A stretch of DNA of 64,000 bases from Alopecurus myosuroides. Its lineage: Eukaryota > Streptophyta > Magnoliopsida > Poales > Poaceae. The notes below the pieces were generated by a model. That model ran no database searches. It was not told the origin of the DNA and saw nothing but the letters and a program-made list of their open reading frames with translations. Where the stretch lies: NCBI GenBank assembly GCA_028641055.1, contig CM054063.1, positions 174,578,697 to 174,642,696 of the forward strand, read 5' to 3'. Of the stretch, positions 51,985-64,000 are shown in pieces. Numbering within the stretch: position 1 is the stretch's first letter; the number at the start of each line of letters is the position of its first letter. Made by a program: the position numbers and the translations under genes.

Positions 51985-54675
51985 CCATAGAGAACCTTAT
52001 CTCTTTAACAAACAATAAGGTTCCCGTAATATCAAAGTTAGACTTGATAGAGGTCTTGGTGATGATATCTTCATGGAATTGTTTGATAGTACATCAGTAC
52101 AACATATCCAGACAACACAGTCAGATCATTGTGCTCTGTTGATCTCGATTAAGAGGTCATCTTGGCTAAAAAATGATACGGGTCAGAGACCGTTTCGGTT
52201 CAAAAATATGTGGGTTCGGCATGATCGTTATGGGCCGGTTGTAGATGCGGGCTGGCAGGCTGGTGCACAGAATCTATCCGAGCTTCATGCTGCTTTGGGC
52301 CATATGCAAAAGAGGCTCCAAGATTAGAGTCGTGATGAGTTTGGTTCTGTTAAGCAAAAACTGAAAATATTAAGAAAGAGATTGGAGGGTGTTAGAGCTG
52401 ATTCGCTGCTACCGGGACCAACAAGAGAAGAATGCGAGCTCATGAACAAAATTTCTGATTTATTGGCGAGAGAAGAGGCGATGATGAAAACGTTCTCGTG
52501 TTCAGTGGCTTGCGGAGGGAGATAGAAATACAGCTTTCTTTCATGCGAAAGCTAGAGAGCGAGCCAGAACAAATAGAATTTTCTCGCTAAAGGATACTGA
52601 GGCAAATTATGTCTCCTCGCAGTCGGAGTTAGAGAATATGGCTATTAATTTTGATACAAGGCTTTTTACGGCTCAGGTTCAAACCTCTCCAGAATTAATT
52701 ACACAATTTGTGGATACAAAGGTTACAGAGTTGATGAATGAGCAACTTGATGCCCCGTTCTCGGATATGGAGATCGAGAATGCCCTTTTCATGATGCACC
52801 CAAATACTGTAGGGTTTTACATACGACATTGGGGTCTGATAAAACAGGATGTCTGTTTGGTAGTACGTCAATTCTTGAGTGGTGGGGATATATCCGAGGA
52901 GGTCAATGAGACCATCTTGGTCCTTATACCTAAGGTTAAGCAACCTCAAGACCTTACTCAATACAGACCAATTGCGGTTTGTAACTTTCTATATAAAATT
53001 GTCTCGAAGGTTCTAGCATTGCGACTGCGACCAATACTCGATGATATTATTTCAGAGGAACAAAGTGCATTCGTGTCAGGGAGACTGATAACAGATAATG
53101 TGATAACTGCTTATGAGAGCATACACTATCTAAAGAGGAAGAAGGGGAAATCTAGAGCCTGTGCAATTAAGCTTGATATGGCTAAAGCTTATGATAGAGT
53201 TGAGTGGTCTATTTACGAGCAATTATGGCAAAACTGGGATTTTCTACTCATTGGATTAACTTGGTAATGAGGTGTGTGGAATCTGTGTCTTTTTCAGTTC
53301 GGGTTAACGGGAGCTTCTCTAAAAAATTAAACCGACCAGAGGCAATAGGCAGGGGGATCCTATCTCTCCCTACTTATTCTTTTTGTGTGGGGAGGGACTT
53401 AGTTCTCTCCTAAGATACAGTGGACATGACTTTTTATCCGAGGGATCAGAGTTGGTATTCATGCACCATGGGTGTCACATTTGCTATTTGCGAACGACTG
53501 GCTACTGTTCACGCAAGCATCATCATTCGGGGCAACCAGATTGCAGGCTATTCTAGAGGCATACCATCGTGGTTCTGACCAGATGGTTAATAAAGGTAAA
53601 CCTGCAATATTTTTTAGCAGAAATTGTGAAGATGCGATGAAGGTAATCGTTCATATTGCTTCTAGGATCACAACTGAAGCTAAGATAGAAAAGTACTTAG
53701 GTTTGCCAACAGCCCTTGGTAGATCAACGAATGAGGAGTTTGAGCATATTATAACTCGAATAAAGAACTTAGCTCATGGATGGACTACAAAAACCCTTCA
53801 TCGCAGCGCAGCAAGGGAGATGCTAGTTAAGTCAATCTATCAATCTATTCTGACATACTCGATGAGTTGCTTTCTCTTATCGAAGAAGCTATGCAAGAAG
53901 ATTACTAGTTGTGTTGCAAGGTTCTGGTGGGGGGATGAGAATAAGAGGAAGATTCATTGGAATAAGTGCGATGACATTGCTATCCCAAAATCGGCGGGGG
54001 GTATGGGCTTTTGAGATTTCAGCTTTTTAACCAAGCTATGCTGGCCAAGCAAGGCTGGAGATTAATAACTAATCCTAATTCTCCGTGTGCACGTGTTCTT
54101 CGAGAGAGTACTATCATGATCGAGAGTACATGGCCGCAGCAAGAAAGAGGAATTCCTCACATATTTGGAGGGTGATTTTGCATGGAAGGGAAGCACTACA
54201 ACTGGGCCTTATTAAACGGCCGGGTGATGGTTCAACAATAAAAATCTGGGAGGATCCTTGGGTACGTGGGAACTACTACATGAAGCCTCTAGTGAGTAAA
54301 CCAGAAGCACAAGCAATTATGGTCCATGAGCTAATTAATCATGAAATGCCAGGCTGGAATCAAGAGAAGTTAGATGAGAATTTTATTGCTTGTGATACTG
54401 CTGCTATTCGCGGCATACCTATTGGAAGATTTACGGATGATTTTTGGGCTTGGTCATTAGAAAAGAGAGGATATTTTTCAGTCCGATCCTGTTACAGGAA
54501 GCTAGCTAAAATGAAGCTACAAACAGACCATGCATCATGTTCAAACGCTGGAAAGGACAATATGTGGAAAGCTTTATGCGCAATGGAAGTTCCACCAAAG
54601 GTGCGTACTTTATGGTGGCGTGTAACTAAAGGTTTTATTCCTTGCCGACAAGTATTGAACCATAGACACATAGAT
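51985..54675 (+). pseudogene. LINE-C ORF2, left part (endonuclease end, RT, start of zf-RVT)
   Basis: Starts in the C-terminal endonuclease (KVRLDRGLGDD, TTQSDHCALLISI). It continues through FRFKNMWVRHD, the RT start (IETILVLIPKVKQP-like), FRPI-type QYRPIAVCNFLYKIVSKV, EEQSAFVSGRLITDN and AIKLDMAKAYDRVEW. After a frameshift it runs to a degenerate catalytic region (HLLFANDWLLF, with AND in place of ADD), then KYLGLPTALGRS and PPKVRTLWWRVTKGFIP. Several stops and frameshifts (about 52325, 52500, 53265, 53412, 54012). It is interrupted by LINE-B within the zf-RVT region and resumes at 61199. Non-functional. Confidence 0.88.
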
Positions 54676-54928
54676 TTTTTTTTGAAACGGAAAACCCAGA
54701 CTCTGCATCTAGGTGATGCACACGGCTTATTATATTAATTCGCTAAAATCCAGCCTTCAAAGGTGCAAACATTACAACTCAGCGGTAACGAATAGTGGCT
54801 GTAGAGATCAGCCACCGAAAAAGCAAGCTAGCACACAAATTACACATAATGTAATCTTCTAGTGTGCAACCAACCACCCTGGTTGAAGATAGCCCGGACC
54901 ACCGCCATGAGCCGGGTACATCCAGAAT

Positions 54929-57900
54929 CTAAACGTCTTCTTTGGCCTTCTGGAATAAGCAGCGACCACTCCATGATCCAATGCGTAGCCCGATGAACAA
55001 CCTGCAGAAAATGACAAGCTTGTATATTGTTAAAAATAACATAATTCCTGCAATTCCAAATTGCCCAAATAAAAGCACATCACCTATGTGTATACTCACT
55101 TTTGTAATCTTGTCTACTCCATTTAGCCAAGAGCCGAACAAGTTGGCTACAGACAAAGGTGGCGTAATATTAAATGTGAAATTCACTAATCTCGGGATTT
55201 TTCTAGCAAAATCACAAGAAATAAATAAGTGATCAACTGTTTCTTGTTCGTTACAAAACACACATTTAGTACACCCCGTCCACCGCCTTTTAACCAGATT
55301 ATGTTTAGTTAGAATTTCCTTCCGATAAAGGAACCACATGAAAATCTTAATCTTAAGAGGGACTTTCAACTTCCATAAGTATTTGTGTAAAAAACGTGTG
55401 TTTCCATTCATTTGGTGTTCATAGTAAGATTTAACTGAAAACACCCCAGATTGTGTTAGTTTCCAATTAAATCTATCAGGTTCATCGGTTATCGAGACCT
55501 CCATCAGTCTCTCAACCAAGTGTAACCACTTCTCCCACTTATCACCTATAAGCACTCTCCTAAATGTAATATAAGGATGCTCACTTCCCAGAACCTGTGA
55601 CACCGAAACATTCTTATGTGCAACCACATTATACAACGACGGATATTGCGTCGATAGTGCAGAACTACCCATCCATACATCCTCCCAGAATCGAACCGAG
55701 AGACCGTTACCTAGCGTAGGAGTGATGTTAGAGAAGAAGTCCCCTTTTACCCTCATAATTCTTTTCCAAAAAGGAGAATCGCCGGGTTTGGACTCAACTT
55801 GCGACAGAGGAACCCCTTTAATGTATTTATTATGTAGCAACTCATGCCACACTCCCTCCTCCGATAAAAGTTTAAAGAGCCATTATCTCAATAAACATTT
55901 GTTCTTAACATCAAGCACTTCGATACCTAGGCCCCCTGGTCTTTAGGTCGACACACGATATTCCATTTCGTAAGATGGTACTTCCTTTTATGCTGATCAC
56001 TTTGCCAAAAGAATCGAGATCTAAAAAAGTCCAGTCTTTTTCGTACCCCAACGGCACCTCGAAGAAGGACAAGAAGAACATCGGTAAGCTGGATAGGACC
56101 GAGTTGATTAGGATCAAACGATCTCCATACGAGAGCATTTTCCCAATCCAAGAGCTCAGCTTTTGCTCAAACCGGTCCTCTATCGATTTCCACTCCTTAT
56201 TTAACAACTTCCGATAATGAATGGGAATACCTAGATACTTAAACGGGAGTTCTCCAACCTCACATCCAAATATGAAACGATAATCATGTTCATGTTTCAC
56301 TGCTTCCCCAAAACAAAAGATCTCACTCTTATGAAAATTGATTTTTAAACCCGAAAGTTGTTCGAACAATGATAATAGCATTTTCATATTTACTGCTTTC
56401 TCCTTATCATGTTCTAAAAAAAGAATCATATCGTCAGCATACTGAAGAATTGATATTCCCCCCTCCACTAAGTGAGGAACTAGACTCCCAACCTGTTCAT
56501 CCTCCTTTGCCCTAGCAATAAGGACTGCCAACATATCAGCTACCAGGTTGAAAAGTATAGGTGATAACGGGTCACCCTGTCTCAATCCTTTTAGAGTTTG
56601 AAAATAATGACTAATATCATCATTAACTTTGATCCCAACACTTCCACCTTGGACAGACCTCGCAACACAATCCCACCACTGCGGTGTGAATCCTTTCATG
56701 CGAAGTGTCTGTTGCAGAAAGGACCAATTAACTTTATTGTATGCCTTCTCAAAATCAATTTTGAGTATAACCCCATCTAATTTCTTCTGCTTAAGCTGAT
56801 GAATCGTTTCATGTAAGACCACAACCCCCTCAAGAATATTCCTCCCTGGAAGAAACGTTGATTGAGTTGGTCTGATCACACGTTGAGCAATAGAAGTAAC
56901 CCTATTAGTTCCCACCTTCGTGAAAATCTTGAAGCTCACATTCAGTAAGCAAATAGGTATGTACTGCTCAATCCTAGACGCATCATCTTTTTTTGGTAAT
57001 AGGGTAATTACACGAAAGTTCAGCTTGAACAATTGTAATTCCCCTGAATGCAACTGTGCAAACAATGCCATAAGATCCATCTTAATGACACCCCAATTTT
57101 TTTTGTAGAACTCCGCTGGAAAACCATCCGGACCCGAAGCTTTGTTTAGTTCCATTTGGTCAATAGCATCAAAAACCTCCTCTTCAGAAAAAAGGCGTGG
57201 TTAATAATCTATTTTCAGCTGCCGAAACCTGGGGCATGTCCCCAATCATTGTTTCATCCATCGTGAAAGAATTGAGAGCCGGTGCGCCAAATAGTTTCTT
57301 ATAATACTCCGAAATGAAAACTTTAAGATTCGATTGCCCCACAATCGTCCCCTCGTCCTGTTCTAATTGAAAAATCTTTTTCTTACGATGTCTCCCATTA
57401 GCCATAAGGTGGAAATATCTAGAATTACTTCCGCCTTCCTGAATATACCTCACCTTAGCACGTTGAGCCCATTTGGACTCCTCATCACGTCTAAGTTTTG
57501 CAAGGAAGTCATCTGCTTCTTTCTTAGCCTTTCTCTCCTCATCAGTGAGAGGAACCGATTCTGCTTTAACGTCTAACTTGTTAATAAGAAGTAGCAGCTT
57601 CTGCCTTAAGTTCTTATATTCCCCACTCATATTTTGCGCCCAGCCCCGCAAAAAACTCCGCAGGTGTCTGATTTTATTCTGCCACCTCTCAATAGGGGTA
57701 TTTCCCATCGTAATGGATTGCCATTCGGTTTTCACCATCTCGTAAAAACCCCCTCCTGACGCAACCACGATAATTTGAACGAGAAAATTGAATTATTCCC
57801 AACATGAGCAGATGACCCAGAATCAATCAACAGGGGCACATGATCTGACCCCGTACGAGTCAGGCCTTGCACCGTGACAAGAGGGAATTTTGGTACACAC

Positions 57901-58515
57901 TCAACACTCGCAAGAAAACGATCCAATTTCTCATAAGTTGCATCAGTTCCTCTACTAACCCAAGTATACTGCCTGCCGGACATCTCCAGCTCCTTTAAAT
58001 CCAAGCTCTCAATAATAACATTGAATATAAATGGCCAACGAGGGTTAGAAGCATTCTTATTTTCCTCCTATGGTCGTCTGAGGATATTGAAATCACCCCC
58101 TATCAACATAGGTAAGGTCTCCCCCTCACAAATACTCACCAGTTCAGATAGAAATGCTGGTTACTTGTTATCTTGGGCAGCCCCATAGACAACAACCATC
58201 GCCCAAAGGAAGCCATCGTCCTTTGAGCGCAAATGAAATTTTACTGAGAATTCTCCCGCCATTACTGTCTATACAGTAACCATTGCGGCATTAAATCCAA
58301 CTAAAATTCCACCAGATCAACCCTGGGGTGGCAAACAATACCAACGATAATCATACCCTCCTGCCAAATGGTTTAGCAATCGAACATCAAAACTTGATCA
58401 CCCTGTTTCCAGAATAGCAACGAAATCTAATCGAAACTCCCTAACCATCTCATTGACAGCTAGGTGTTTTGCCGTGTCTCCAAACCCATTACTGTTCCAA
58501 AATACCCCTCTCATT
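54929..58515 (-). pseudogene. LINE-B ORF2 (endonuclease-RT-zf-RVT), decayed
   Basis: Collinear with the intact ORF2 at 23731-27408. Endonuclease with several stops (58100-58500; GGDFNILRRP, then VSRGTDATYEKLDRFLASV). Next the linker (57768-57190: RDEESKWAQRAKVRYIQEGG). RT follows (57155-55911: KASGPDGFPAEF, KIDFEKAYNKVNW, GLRQGDPLSP, QYADDMILFLEHD), then zf-RVT (55852-54929: CTKCVFCNEQETVDHLFISC). Frameshifts occur near 57770, 57180 and 55925. The catalytic YADD is preserved, but no continuous protein can be made. Divergence from LINE-A shows that this copy is older. Confidence 0.9.
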
Positions 58516-61102
58516 AGACTCTCTTGTTTAAAGATCTCATCCTAGCACTCCGCCTCCTAGGTCCCAATGACCCCCCCTTTTCTAACAGTACGGGAAGGCG
58601 CTAATTTAACACCATGGGTACAAAGATCCCTACAATCTTTCATACCCTCCTCCTTGTCGTTATCATAATCCTCACATAATGAGTTTTCTTGAAGAACCAC
58701 AAGGCTCGACTCCCCTAACTCATCTTCACCCAAGCCATTATTTAAAAAAGTTAACCTACGATTAGTTTCTAGCTTCTTTAACAATGAAACAGAATGGTCC
58801 ACTTCTGCTAAAGAATTGCCCAGAGAAATACCCAATCGAGACGCACGTGAACTAATATCATTAGTGGAAAAAGAACTAAAAGAAAACTTCTCAGCTGAAG
58901 TTTTACCTGTAGTCTTCTCGTCACGACGTGCCGCGAGCCTGGATGCCTTCTCCAGCACGGGTACATCCGCGTCCGGTTGCGCACTCAGGCGCACGCTAGA
59001 TCGCCGTCCTTCCGACGCCGGGCTCGAAATTCCTCCAAAGGCCGCCACCGCCGCCCTTGAAGGGGTGGCCGACACACGGCCTGAGTCCTCGATGACATGG
59101 TCCCCCAGCCCACCTGGCTGAGGTTCGGCCATGTTCCGCGGGCCACCGTAGGCCAGCGGTGCACGCTGGTCGCTGCCACCTGACTGCCGCCGGTCCTCAC
59201 CCTCGTGAGACAGATACGTGGCCGCGACGCCCTCCAACCCTGCTCGCCGCGGGGTCTCTGGACGGACAGCAGCCCCACGTGCAGCAGCTAGGCGGAAACC
59301 GGCCACCGCCGGTTCGTCGCTGCGAGTAGGGACCTCCTGCCCCGTAGCCGCAGCTACCAGTCCCAAGTCATCCGCCGTCTCCTCTAGCTTCGAACCCGTG
59401 ACAGATGTCACGCATCCAGCACCAGCCTCGATGGACGCACCACCGCCGTACTCCTCCGCGCACGCCATAGTCACATGCCCAGTAGGTGCTTCCACAGTCG
59501 GTGTCCCAATCTCACTCGCAATACGACGAAATTGATCTTGCAGCATCGGGGAGAAGACCACACCCGTCTCCTCTGCTCTGTTGCCGAATGTCCCTTGGAA
59601 CCCGACCCATTGTTCTGCCCATTGCTCTCAATCTGAGAATCAGAGGAAGTGTTACCCGCGGCTCTCGGAGTATCCTCCAACGAGGTTTTACCGAGTGCAG
59701 CTCGAAAATCATCCCCTAGCCCATCATCATCATCATCCTGATCATGACCATCACCCTTATCATCATGAAACGCCATATCAACGACGTCATCATCTTTCTC
59801 TTCTCCCTCGACATGAAACGAGAGAGCGAAGAACTCATCTTTAATGAGCATAGGCACAGTTTTTGGTATCATAGATGACAGCCCACTAAGATACGCAAAA
59901 CACCATGTTGGCGAGAATAGACCATATCAATCTTTCTTGTCACACCAACCATGTAACCGACTGCCCACATAGCTAGAAAGTCCCCAATATGATCCTCTGG
60001 AATCCCAGACACTCGAACCCAGAAGTTCGGCAAAGTATCTAAGTGTTCTATCCTGTTGCCCCCAGCAGTCAACAGTCATCTCACACGTCGAATTAGGAAC
60101 CTTGCATGTCCCAAAAACACGCAGCCTTTCCAACTCAATCTTCGAAGGAAACAAGACCTTGAAGACATTGTGACCCATCTGGCTAACATTCCATGTGTAA
60201 CTCTCCGTAGGAACCAATCGCTGTAATTGGGTTATCACTTGGGGGATAGACATGTCACCATGCGCAACCACAATGGAAGCCCAACGGGCGTTCACCACCT
60301 TGGGTCTATAATGCTGCGTAAGAGGAACTCCAAAAATCATCAGCTCATCGTGGGCATACCCGTACATCACGGGGTGAGGTTTTGGGGCCGCCAATAACGG
60401 ACACACTCCGTTCTTATGCACTGGCGCCTCACGGTACTCACACAACGGCGCCGGACAATCAGCAAGCAAATGTCCAGCAACCCCACATCTGAAGCATTTT
60501 TGCTTGTCCGCCTGCTTGCTCTTCTTCTGCATGGCCCCTGCGACCGCCGCCTCCAACTGATCGGCAGAAACACGTTTAGCACCTGATCCCGGTGCGGTCA
60601 CCACTCCCTGTCCAGACTGCACCATCGGTTGTTGGTTCGGAGTCACACCCGTTGCGTTCTGTGCCGTGCTCACATGTGCAGCCGCAACCACTGGGACTTG
60701 CTGCAAGCCTGGCGTCACCCCTGCTGTAGCACTGCCGATCTGCTGCACAGGCGCAACAGGGCCTACAGGTGGTTGTGCAACCCTCGCCCTGCCGATGCCC
60801 AGTCTGCCTCCGTACCGACCGGCCACCATGCCCCCTCTTGCTCTGCCGTATCCTCCCCTTCTAGCATCATACCGCTGTCTACCGCGGTAGCCACCCTGCG
60901 CCTGACGACCACGCTCCGGGAAGACGGCGCCGGCGTTGTACGCAAAGTAGTTCCCGCCGGCAGGTCCTCCGTACTGCCCCGCTGTTCCGCTCGCCTCCCC
61001 TTGCTCATAATTGGCACCGCGCCTAGCCCCGGGGATGGCCGCACGGCCCTGCCCCGACCCCGCGCCTCGGCTCACCGCGCGGCCTCCACCACGCTGCGCC
61101 AT
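58510..61102 (-). pseudogene. LINE-B ORF1: RG-rich, DUF4283-like, zinc knuckle
   Basis: Starts MAQRGGGRAVSRGAGSGQGR, then a Gly/Arg-rich N-terminus (RGG-type, typical of RNA binding) and a zinc knuckle CFRCGVAGHLLADC (about 60480) with a following Cys-containing segment. A DUF4283-like fold follows (WNVSQMGHNVFKVLFPSKIELERLRVFGTC; VDCWGQQ). The frame shifts near 59920 and again before the end; the second half (59561-58557) is low-complexity. The last codons (RRRSARMRSLNKRV) end in TAA overlapping the ORF2 ATG as TAATG. ORF1 proteins package LINE RNA. This copy is broken. Confidence 0.82.
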
Positions 61103-61198
61103 GCTGATCACCGGAGGAGATCGCCAGCCGCCACCCGATGAGACTCTCCACGTGAACCCTAAAATTCTTCTGGGACCGTAGCCAATAGGTACATCGAT

Positions 61199-62078
61199 GA
61201 GATGGAATTTTGCAAATCTTGTGGTGTGGAACAAGAGACAATTTTCCATGCATTTTTTAGTGTACTTGGGCGTGCCTATTCTAGGAGGAGCTGAAGCAGC
61301 TCACAAGCATCAAGATTCCCAGGTTACATCTGACGACTTGGGCCATGGACCTTATTGAGGGAGCACGGGTAACCAAGAAAGATGCAAATGTTATCTTATG
61401 TGGATGTTGGGCAATATGGAATGAACGAAACGCCGTTTGGCATGGAGATGGAGGGAGACCAGTCAGTACATCGGTGCGCTGGGTGACGGAACTGACTTTT
61501 GACCTTGCTCAGCTGGGTAGACCGAAGGGCCCAAAACAAGTGAAAATAACCCCACTTTGGCAGAAACCGATGATTGGGAAGCTGAAAATTAATGTGGGGG
61601 GTTTTATTGAGGAATCCATAGAAGGAACTACGGGTTTGGTAATTAGAGATCATAATGGTGAGCTGATACTTGCTCAAGCCTTGTGGTACGATGATGCGGC
61701 TAGCCCGCTGATTATGGAGGCGAGAGCGGTGCACGATGCTACCCGTCTAGCTCTAGACCATCATTTTCCTGCGGTGGAAATCGAGACAGACGCTAAGGAG
61801 GTCATCAAGCTGATGGAGGATCCCGATGGTGGAAGATCAGAAATCGCCACCATTTGTCAGGAAATCAACGAGCTAAGTGGTTTCATCGCTAGCATTTCAT
61901 TTCGATTTATCGGACGTCAAGCTAACATGGCGGCTCATGCCTGTGCTAAGGGCACTAGTAATTGTAGAAGTAGGTGCTTGTGGGTCAATTATAAACTACA
62001 CTTTTTAGAACAGATCTTGCTGAAAGATTGTAATTCTGAAAGTTGATTAATAAAGCTTCCAAATTCGCAAAAAAAAAC
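61199..62078 (+). pseudogene. LINE-C right part: zf-RVT end, RNase H domain, 3' UTR and poly-A
   Basis: Resumes with MEFCKSCGVEQETIFHAFF (the Cys/His knuckle of zf-RVT) and is then frameshifted. From 61345 to 62046 one frame encodes an RNase H-like domain (RVT_3 type): GCWAIWNERNAVWHG, then KINVGGFIEESIEGTTGLVIRD, AEIETDAKEVIKL-like and FIGRQANMAAHACAK. The first catalytic Asp (normally NVDG/NTDG) reads NVGG, so activity is doubtful. An AATAAA at 62049-62054 and a poly-A run at 62069-62077 mark the 3' end. C-terminal RNase H is a feature of one clade of plant LINEs and separates LINE-C from LINE-A/B. Confidence 0.85.
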
Positions 62079-63200
62079 CTCTTTAGCTGTTTTCAATATA
62101 CACCTCCTAGCGTTTGCTATAATTAGAGAAGTCCTAGATTTCTCTAATAAGTCCTCAAGCTTGATTCTGTATAATCAAGCCATTCGGTCTTTCGGATTTT
62201 GCTATTTAGAACTCCAGTTTTTTCCCCAGAGGTTCAACCTTCTGGTATTACTTGCTTTTTAAGCCCTTTTGGTTAAAAATATGTTGGAACATAATGTTTT
62301 TCCTAATTGCATAAAACATTAATTATGCACCATTTTACATCATGTAAAAGTGGCATGTGAAGCCCTCAAGCCTTCATACATGGTCAAAATATTTTACTAT
62401 TTTTTTTGAGTATCAGTAAATTGTACCCTGTTATGATATAACATGCAATATTGTACACAATTTTGTTTTGCAATTGAAATTAAACTTCTTGCAAATTCTC
62501 ATTAGTTTCAACTAGATAATGAGATGATACTAATTCAAGTTACAAGCTCTTAAATTTATATTTGCGAAGCACAAAGTAATGTCATCCTCATAAATTTCAA
62601 ATTATACATTACTGAGAGATATACTTATTTTTCATTTTGACAATGAAGTTGTCTCTAAAATGTTATTCCAAATATAGTAATGTAAAGGTAAAACACAAGG
62701 TACTAGGATAAGACTTCCATTGATATGTCTATTCCCTACTACCAAGAGATGTACTCTATAATATGGAGATTGCCTAAAATGTGTGATCTTACAATTTGAG
62801 ATCTAGACATATTATGGCTAAAATGCATCACCTTGATATCCAAACTGTTCCTTAAGAACGTATTTGTTGTTTACCAAAATAAATTTTACTATCATAGTAA
62901 ATCAATTCATACATGATCATTTCATGCTTCCGTTACATTGGTATAACATAAAAGTAGTGGAGCTATATCATTGATATGACCATTGCGCCTTCTATCTATC
63001 AATATAAGAATACGTCATATATAGAAATGGTTGAGTTTCATAAAAAGAATATAGGTCCTACATAATGTGGTGATTATCTTCACCATGACTAACCAATGTC
63101 AAAATTGCATATCTATGTTTTGGCGATGAATGTACCATCACTCCGGTGCAAAGCATGACAGAAGTACTATTTAATGTCTCAACATTAATGTCTAGACTAT
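62079..63200. other. AT-rich region, no gene recognised
   Basis: Only short frames. TGTTGGAACATAATG at about 62283 could be the start of a copia-type LTR (TGTTGGAA), in which case the solo LTR at 63201 lies inside it, but no matching end is in the window. Ends in ACTAT, the target duplication of the solo LTR. Confidence 0.35.
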
Positions 63201-63657
63201 TGTCGAAACATCGTAGTAGAATTCATAGACGGGGGTGCCATGAGACTACCGATAGAGAGGTGGGGGACGTGATCGTATGACAAACAATGACACCAGGGTT
63301 TTACCCAGGTTCGGTACGTCACAACTAGGCGGCGTTCCTACTCCTCCAATCTCACTAATAAGGGCTGAAGCCTTAAGTATATAGGGTACAATGTGAGTTA
63401 GCCTCTAGCTTCTTGTCTACCTTTCTTATCTCCCGTACGGCTTTATATAATAGCCGGTTAGGGTTTACAGAATAGGAAACCTAGAAGACTAGGGTATGTC
63501 CTAACTTGGAAGGCAAGGAATCCTTCTTCTACTCCAAGCCGCGCGTCAGCTTACTGGGACGCCCAATGGACTGTAATCCATTAACATGTAGGCCACCCTG
63601 GTAATCCGGCACTTTAGAGCACCATCTGATATACCCCTAATTGGTATATATCAGACA
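63201..63657 (-). mobile_element. Solo LTR (457 bp), sister of the LTR at 11519
   Basis: TGTCGAAACATCG..TATATATCAGACA with perfect ACTAT duplications at 63196-63200 and 63658-63662 and no internal element sequence. Alignable with 11519-12066 throughout, but shorter by internal deletions. Solo LTRs form by recombination between the two LTRs of one element. Orientation is inferred from the sister. Confidence 0.9.
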
Positions 63658-63662
63658 ACTAT

Positions 63663-64000
63663 GGTCATTAAGGAATTATCTTGACCATAAATGCTCATCT
63701 TAATTTACTATCAAAGTAAATAAATTGCATGATCATCTCATGAAGGATTACGACTTCAATTCGTCGTCTTTCGTCAAATTTGCATTCTTTCCGAGAAATA
63801 TCGGCTTCTCGTTTTGATTATTCTTTTCCTTCAAATCATGCTATAACGCGAAACTCGGATTTCGGAAAATCCGGCTTTTCTTCCACGAACCTTCGTGGAG
63901 AAGGAACTTCCTACGCCAGCGCTCAAATCATGCTGACGTCAGGGACGTTTGGTTTCGAGTGTGAAACCCCGAAACGTATCTCTGACAGATTCTCGCGGGA
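63663..64000. other. Right edge, no gene recognised
   Basis: Continuation of the AT-rich flank, then moderately GC-rich sequence after 63840. Nothing identifiable. Confidence 0.35.

Larger units (their letters stand above)
54676..61186 (-). mobile_element. LINE-B: full-length but decayed LINE inserted in LINE-C
   Basis: Plus-strand T-run (54675-54683) then TTGAAACGG and a 3' UTR like LINE-A. ORF2 remnants run from 58515 to 54929 and ORF1 from 61102 to about 58510. Imperfect target duplications flank it: AGACACATAGAT (54664-54675) and AGGTACATCGAT (61187-61198), 9 of 12 matching. Host LINE-C coding sequence continues on both sides. Confidence 0.88.

Noticed and set aside
62283..64000. Copia-type LTR starting TGTTGGAACATAATG
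   Set aside because: Only a short terminal similarity from general knowledge; no second end, no PBS and no internal coding region in the window.

Overview
This window is repeat-dominated plant nuclear DNA, almost certainly from a grass (Poaceae; Pooideae is an inference). Support: Stowaway MITEs with CTCCCTCCGT termini and TA target duplications, CACTA and Helitron DNA transposons, Tat-type and chromodomain Ty3/gypsy LTR retrotransposons, and several generations of nested LINEs. I found no bacterial-type genes, rRNA, tRNA or CRISPR.

Layout. 1-1 kb: decayed B3-like gene (minus), then a Stowaway MITE. About 2.5-10.6 kb: remains of a CACTA element (TNP2 transposase, a four-copy ~360-bp tandem array, a second Transposase_24-like gene, subterminal repeats and a TIR at 10645), with a 1.3-kb Helitron inserted (6935-8239). 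10.6-13.0 kb: truncated gypsy element with one LTR, abutting a LINE fragment. 13-18 kb: mostly non-coding, with a TIR-bounded element (14.1-15.0 kb) and a strikingly strand-asymmetric GGAACAAA-rich array (15.8-17.3 kb). 18.1-19.6 kb: the best candidate host gene, intron-containing with two MITEs inside introns and a mitochondrial-presequence-like N-terminus. 23.6-27.7 kb: a LINE (minus) with an uninterrupted 1225-residue ORF2.

29.3-49.3 kb is a two-level nest. The outer element is a ~4.5-kb chromodomain gypsy element (minus; 275-bp LTRs, TSD GATTG). A 15.5-kb Tat-lineage element (plus; 911-bp LTRs identical by eye, TSD AGTAA) interrupts it. The inner element has gag-protease, an in-frame TAG, pol with two RNase H domains and a 13-copy coding minisatellite. 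Between pol and the 3' LTR lies a large antisense gene that I resolve into eight exons with its own upstream TATA box. This is the most interesting object in the window.

49.3-64 kb: a second Helitron 3' terminus (50183), a GC-rich unassigned stretch, a plus-strand LINE with a terminal RNase H domain split by a complete but decayed minus-strand LINE (54.7-61.2 kb), then AT-rich DNA with a solo LTR (63201-63657) of the same family as the LTR at 11.5-12.1 kb.

Apart from the candidate gene at 18.3-19.4 kb and the B3-like pseudogene, essentially every recognisable coding region belongs to a transposable element. The genes therefore act as element life-cycle modules (Gag, protease, reverse transcriptase, RNase H, integrase, transposase, endonuclease), not as a host pathway. 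Exon positions, LTR identities and motif counts were read by eye.
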